Position numbers and translations under genes: made by a program
Source: an uncultured Saprospiraceae bacterium
GTDB taxonomy: Bacteria; Bacteroidota; Bacteroidia; Chitinophagales; Saprospiraceae
DNA length: 8,600 bases
NCBI GenBank assembly: GCA_937942465.1
Contig: CALDEO010000086.1
Coordinates: 1 to 8,600, forward strand
Direction of reading: 5' to 3'
Part shown: positions 6,789 through 8,600 of the stretch, in pieces
Layout: the number at the start of each line of letters is the position of its first letter
Numbering within the stretch: the stretch's first letter is position 1
Notes under the pieces: model-generated
Told to the model about the DNA's origin: nothing
The model's database searches: none
What the model saw: only the letters and a program-made list of their open reading frames with translations

Positions 6789-8336
6789 CTATTGTTGTGC
6801 TAGTTTGGCTGCTAATATTGCATCAAATCGTACCAATCCTTCAGCCATTCTTGTTTTAGTAACATCCTTACCTAACATGGCAATGATTTCAAAAATATCT
6901 GGCCCTTTCAATGTACCTGATAGTGCAATACGGAATACTGGCAATATCTGCCCAAAATTAAGCTCATGCTCACCAATGTAGCCTTTGATCGTAGACTCTA
7001 TAGCCGATGCCTCGAATGTGTCTAATGCCAATATATTATCGACCATCGTCTCGACATGTGCCTTGTTCTCAGCTTTATATCTTTTTCTTATTGTTTTTTC
7101 ATCAATGTCAGCTGGCATCTCATACAAAAACTGAGCTGCTGCAGGTAGATCCTTTAAGTTAGTGATTCGCTCTTTAAATAATCCGCAAATAGTAACTAAC
7201 TCGGCATCTGTAGGATCATATGATGCATCTGCAAAAAATCCTTTAGCCACTTTAGCTAGGTCTTCATTAGCGGAAGCGATCAAATATTGTTGATTAAACC
7301 ACTTGGCTTTGTCGATATCAAATCTTGCTCCTGACTTACCGATCTTATCTAAAGAGAATGCTTCTACCAACTCTGGCAATGAAAATATCTCCTGCTCTGT
7401 ACCAGGATTCCATCCTAAGAATGATAAGAAATTGATGATTGCCTCAGGCATATATCCCGCTTCTCTAAAACCATCAAACTCTATCTCTCCCTGTGCATTG
7501 GCCCAGTCTAATGGGAATACCGGAAAACCAAACTGAGCACTATCTCTTTTGCTGAGCTTGCCTTTACCTACTGGCTTTAATATTAACGGTAAGTGAGAAA
7601 AAATAGGCTTCTCCCAACCTAATGCATCGTACATAAATACATGATGCGGTGTACTAGACAACCACTCCTCCCCTCTGATCACATGCGTAATCTTCATGAG
7701 GTAGTCATCCACGATATTGGCTAGGTGATATGTCGGCATACCATCTCCTTTCATGATGATCTTATCGTCCATCTCATCTGTGCTGAATGTAACATGCTCT
7801 CTCACGGTATCATCGAATGAAATCGTAGATCCCGCCTCGATTTTAAGTCTTACGGTATAGCTTGCTCCGCCATCCAACTTAGTCTTGAGTTCGTCAGCTG
7901 ACATACCGATACTCGTATTCATCTCACCACGGATGGCGTGATTGTACTTAAAAGAACCACCGTCTGCCTCAGCCTTAGCTCTGACAGCGTCTAACTCCTC
8001 TGATGTATCAAATGCATAATACGCCTTGTCTAACTCGATCAATTGCTGCGTATACCCAGAGTATATATCTAATCGCTCAGACTGCTTATATGGACCATAC
8101 TCTCCACCGATACCTGGACCTTCGTCAGGAGATATTCCTGCCCATGCCAATGCATCGATTATATATTGTTCGGTACCCTCTACCTCTCTTGCTCGATCCG
8201 TGTCTTCTATACGTAACACGAAATCTCCGCCATGTTTTTTGGCGAATAAATAGTCATATAATGCAGTACGTAGACCGCCTACATTTAATGGTCCAGTCGG
8301 ACTCGGGGCAAAACGAACTCTTACTTTTTTACTCAT
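6789..8336 (-). CDS. gltX: Glutamyl-tRNA synthetase
   Basis: This class I synthetase charges tRNA-Glu with glutamate in the cytoplasm, using ATP. At 515 residues it is slightly longer than the usual 470-505. Visible hallmarks are RFAPSPTGPLNVGGLRTALY (8-27, the HIGH region), RIEDTD (42-47), YKQSERL (83-89), the family-typical stretch YHLANIVDDYLMKITHVIRG (203-222) then EEW, and KLSKR (260-264) as the KMSKS loop. The helical anticodon-binding part is about 340-515. The Cys-rich zinc site of the E. coli enzyme is absent near 105-125, as in many other bacteria. Oddly, the first His of HIGH is Asn18 (codon AAT at 8283-8285). The rest of the active site looks intact, so the enzyme is probably functional. 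The start at 8336 places the canonical VRVRFAPSPTG motif right at the N-terminus. The gene heads a probable three-gene operon. Confidence 0.97.
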   Translation of the reverse strand: MSKKVRVRFAPSPTGPLNVGGLRTALYDYLFAKKHGGDFVLRIEDTDRAREVEGTEQYIIDALAWAGISPDEGPGIGGEYGPYKQSERLDIYSGYTQQLIELDKAYYAFDTSEELDAVRAKAEADGGSFKYNHAIRGEMNTSIGMSADELKTKLDGGASYTVRLKIEAGSTISFDDTVREHVTFSTDEMDDKIIMKGDGMPTYHLANIVDDYLMKITHVIRGEEWLSSTPHHVFMYDALGWEKPIFSHLPLILKPVGKGKLSKRDSAQFGFPVFPLDWANAQGEIEFDGFREAGYMPEAIINFLSFLGWNPGTEQEIFSLPELVEAFSLDKIGKSGARFDIDKAKWFNQQYLIASANEDLAKVAKGFFADASYDPTDAELVTICGLFKERITNLKDLPAAAQFLYEMPADIDEKTIRKRYKAENKAHVETMVDNILALDTFEASAIESTIKGYIGEHELNFGQILPVFRIALSGTLKGPDIFEIIAMLGKDVTKTRMAEGLVRFDAILAAKLAQQ

Positions 8337-8351
8337 TGTTAAATTTTAACA
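8337..8351. repeat. Perfect 15-base inverted repeat touching the gltX start codon
   Basis: TGTTAAATTTTAACA is two perfect 7-base arms around one central base, and its edge abuts the gltX ATG. It could be an operator, or an mRNA fold that affects initiation. In AT-rich DNA it may also be chance, since only one G/C pair lies in each arm. Confidence 0.4.
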
Positions 8352-8361
8352 TTTTTCTTTT

Positions 8362-8386
8362 AAAAAAGAACGGCTGCATTAGCAGC
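8362..8386 (-). promoter_or_regulatory. Hairpin plus T-rich tract in the gltX leader
   Basis: On the minus strand GCTGC, a TAAT loop and GCAGC (8373-8386) form a compact GC-rich stem. Two bases later comes a T-rich tract with six consecutive T. It lies between the putative promoter and the gltX start, so it could act as a leader attenuator or be the terminator of a gene to the right. The five-pair stem is short, so the call is tentative. I see no T-box or other known riboswitch pattern. Confidence 0.3.
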
Positions 8387-8436
8387 AAATCAGGTATTAC
8401 AACGTTACAGTAGCACGAATGTAGTCCCAAAGAGTA

Positions 8437-8444
8437 CAAAAGTA
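8437..8444 (-). promoter_or_regulatory. Putative gltX operon promoter -7 box
   Basis: On the minus strand the sequence is TACTTTTG, an exact match to the Bacteroidota TAnnTTTG consensus for the primary sigma factor. It lies inside the small inverted repeat GTAC-AAAA-GTAC. The implied start of transcription near 8430 would give a leader of about 95 bases. No good TTG -33 element is visible at the usual distance, which lowers confidence. Confidence 0.4.
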
Positions 8445-8600
8445 CGTAATACCATCTAAAATTATGGTTTTCAGTAATCTTGTGATTTAAAAAAATTGCA
8501 AGCTATAATCCCAAATTATATACTGAAATCCCGACGATGATGATATTGTATCCCTTATTAATGAACATATCAACGCATACTTAATGTATTTGACTAAGAC

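Larger units (their letters stand above)
8337..8600. other. Upstream intergenic region of gltX
   Basis: These 264 bases are AT-rich and hold no gene that I can support. They contain the gltX promoter candidate, the leader hairpin and the inverted repeat at the start codon. A minus-strand frame is open from the right edge to a TAA at 8487 (37 codons). It could be the tail of a neighbouring gene but has no recognisable features. No tRNA-like cloverleaf was seen. Confidence 0.6.

Noticed and set aside
6742..8413. Plus-strand open frames opposite gltX and its neighbour
   Set aside because: They are antisense shadows of a well-recognised synthetase and its coupled downstream gene.
8504..8509. TATAAT on the plus strand
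   Set aside because: A match to the E. coli -10 box, but Bacteroidota primary sigma factors use TAnnTTTG, there is no gene downstream on that strand, and the hexamer is common in AT-rich DNA.
8487..8600. Minus-strand frame open from the right edge for 37 codons to a TAA
   Set aside because: It could be the end of a neighbouring gene, but it is too short, has no recognisable motif, and an open run of this length is not rare by chance.
8584..8600. Plus-strand ATG with five codons to the window edge, possibly a divergent gene start
   Set aside because: Too few codons to judge.

Overview
The window looks like Bacteroidota, probably a Saprospiria- or Cytophaga-like lineage. This rests on three things: an AT-rich genome, a giant cysteine-patterned HYR/Ig-repeat surface protein of the kind these bacteria export by type IX secretion, and a TAnnTTTG-type promoter box with A-rich start regions instead of Shine-Dalgarno sites. 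The lineage below phylum level is inference.

Every supported gene is on the minus strand, so the window is read from right to left. Bases 8337-8600 are non-coding as far as can be seen and hold the putative promoter and leader of gltX. Bases 6789-8336 encode glutamyl-tRNA synthetase. Its stop codon abuts the start of a 229-residue protein (6099-6788) that resembles the N-terminal domain of McrB-like AAA+ ATPases but has no ATPase domain. Four bases further on starts a 58-residue, lysine-rich protein (5918-6094). These three genes look like one translationally coupled operon. A 115-base gap follows (5803-5917), with an AT-only hairpin plus T-run and a possible promoter.

The remaining two thirds of the window (1-5802) is one uninterrupted minus-strand reading frame of 1,934 codons, open at the left edge. 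It has a signal peptide, then about seven to eight HYR-like repeats (residues about 42-1090), then about ten Ig/PKD-like repeats with paired cysteines (residues about 1091 to the edge). It is most likely a huge secreted adhesin or cell-surface protein, whose C-terminal sorting domain would lie outside the window. Inside the HYR block, a compound unit of about 240 residues, made of a HYR repeat with an extra beta-rich module inserted in it, occurs twice in tandem.

The points most worth following up are that duplicated compound unit, the free-standing McrB-N-like protein coupled to gltX, and an Asn in place of the first His of the HIGH motif in the synthetase. No RNA gene, mobile element or CRISPR array was seen.
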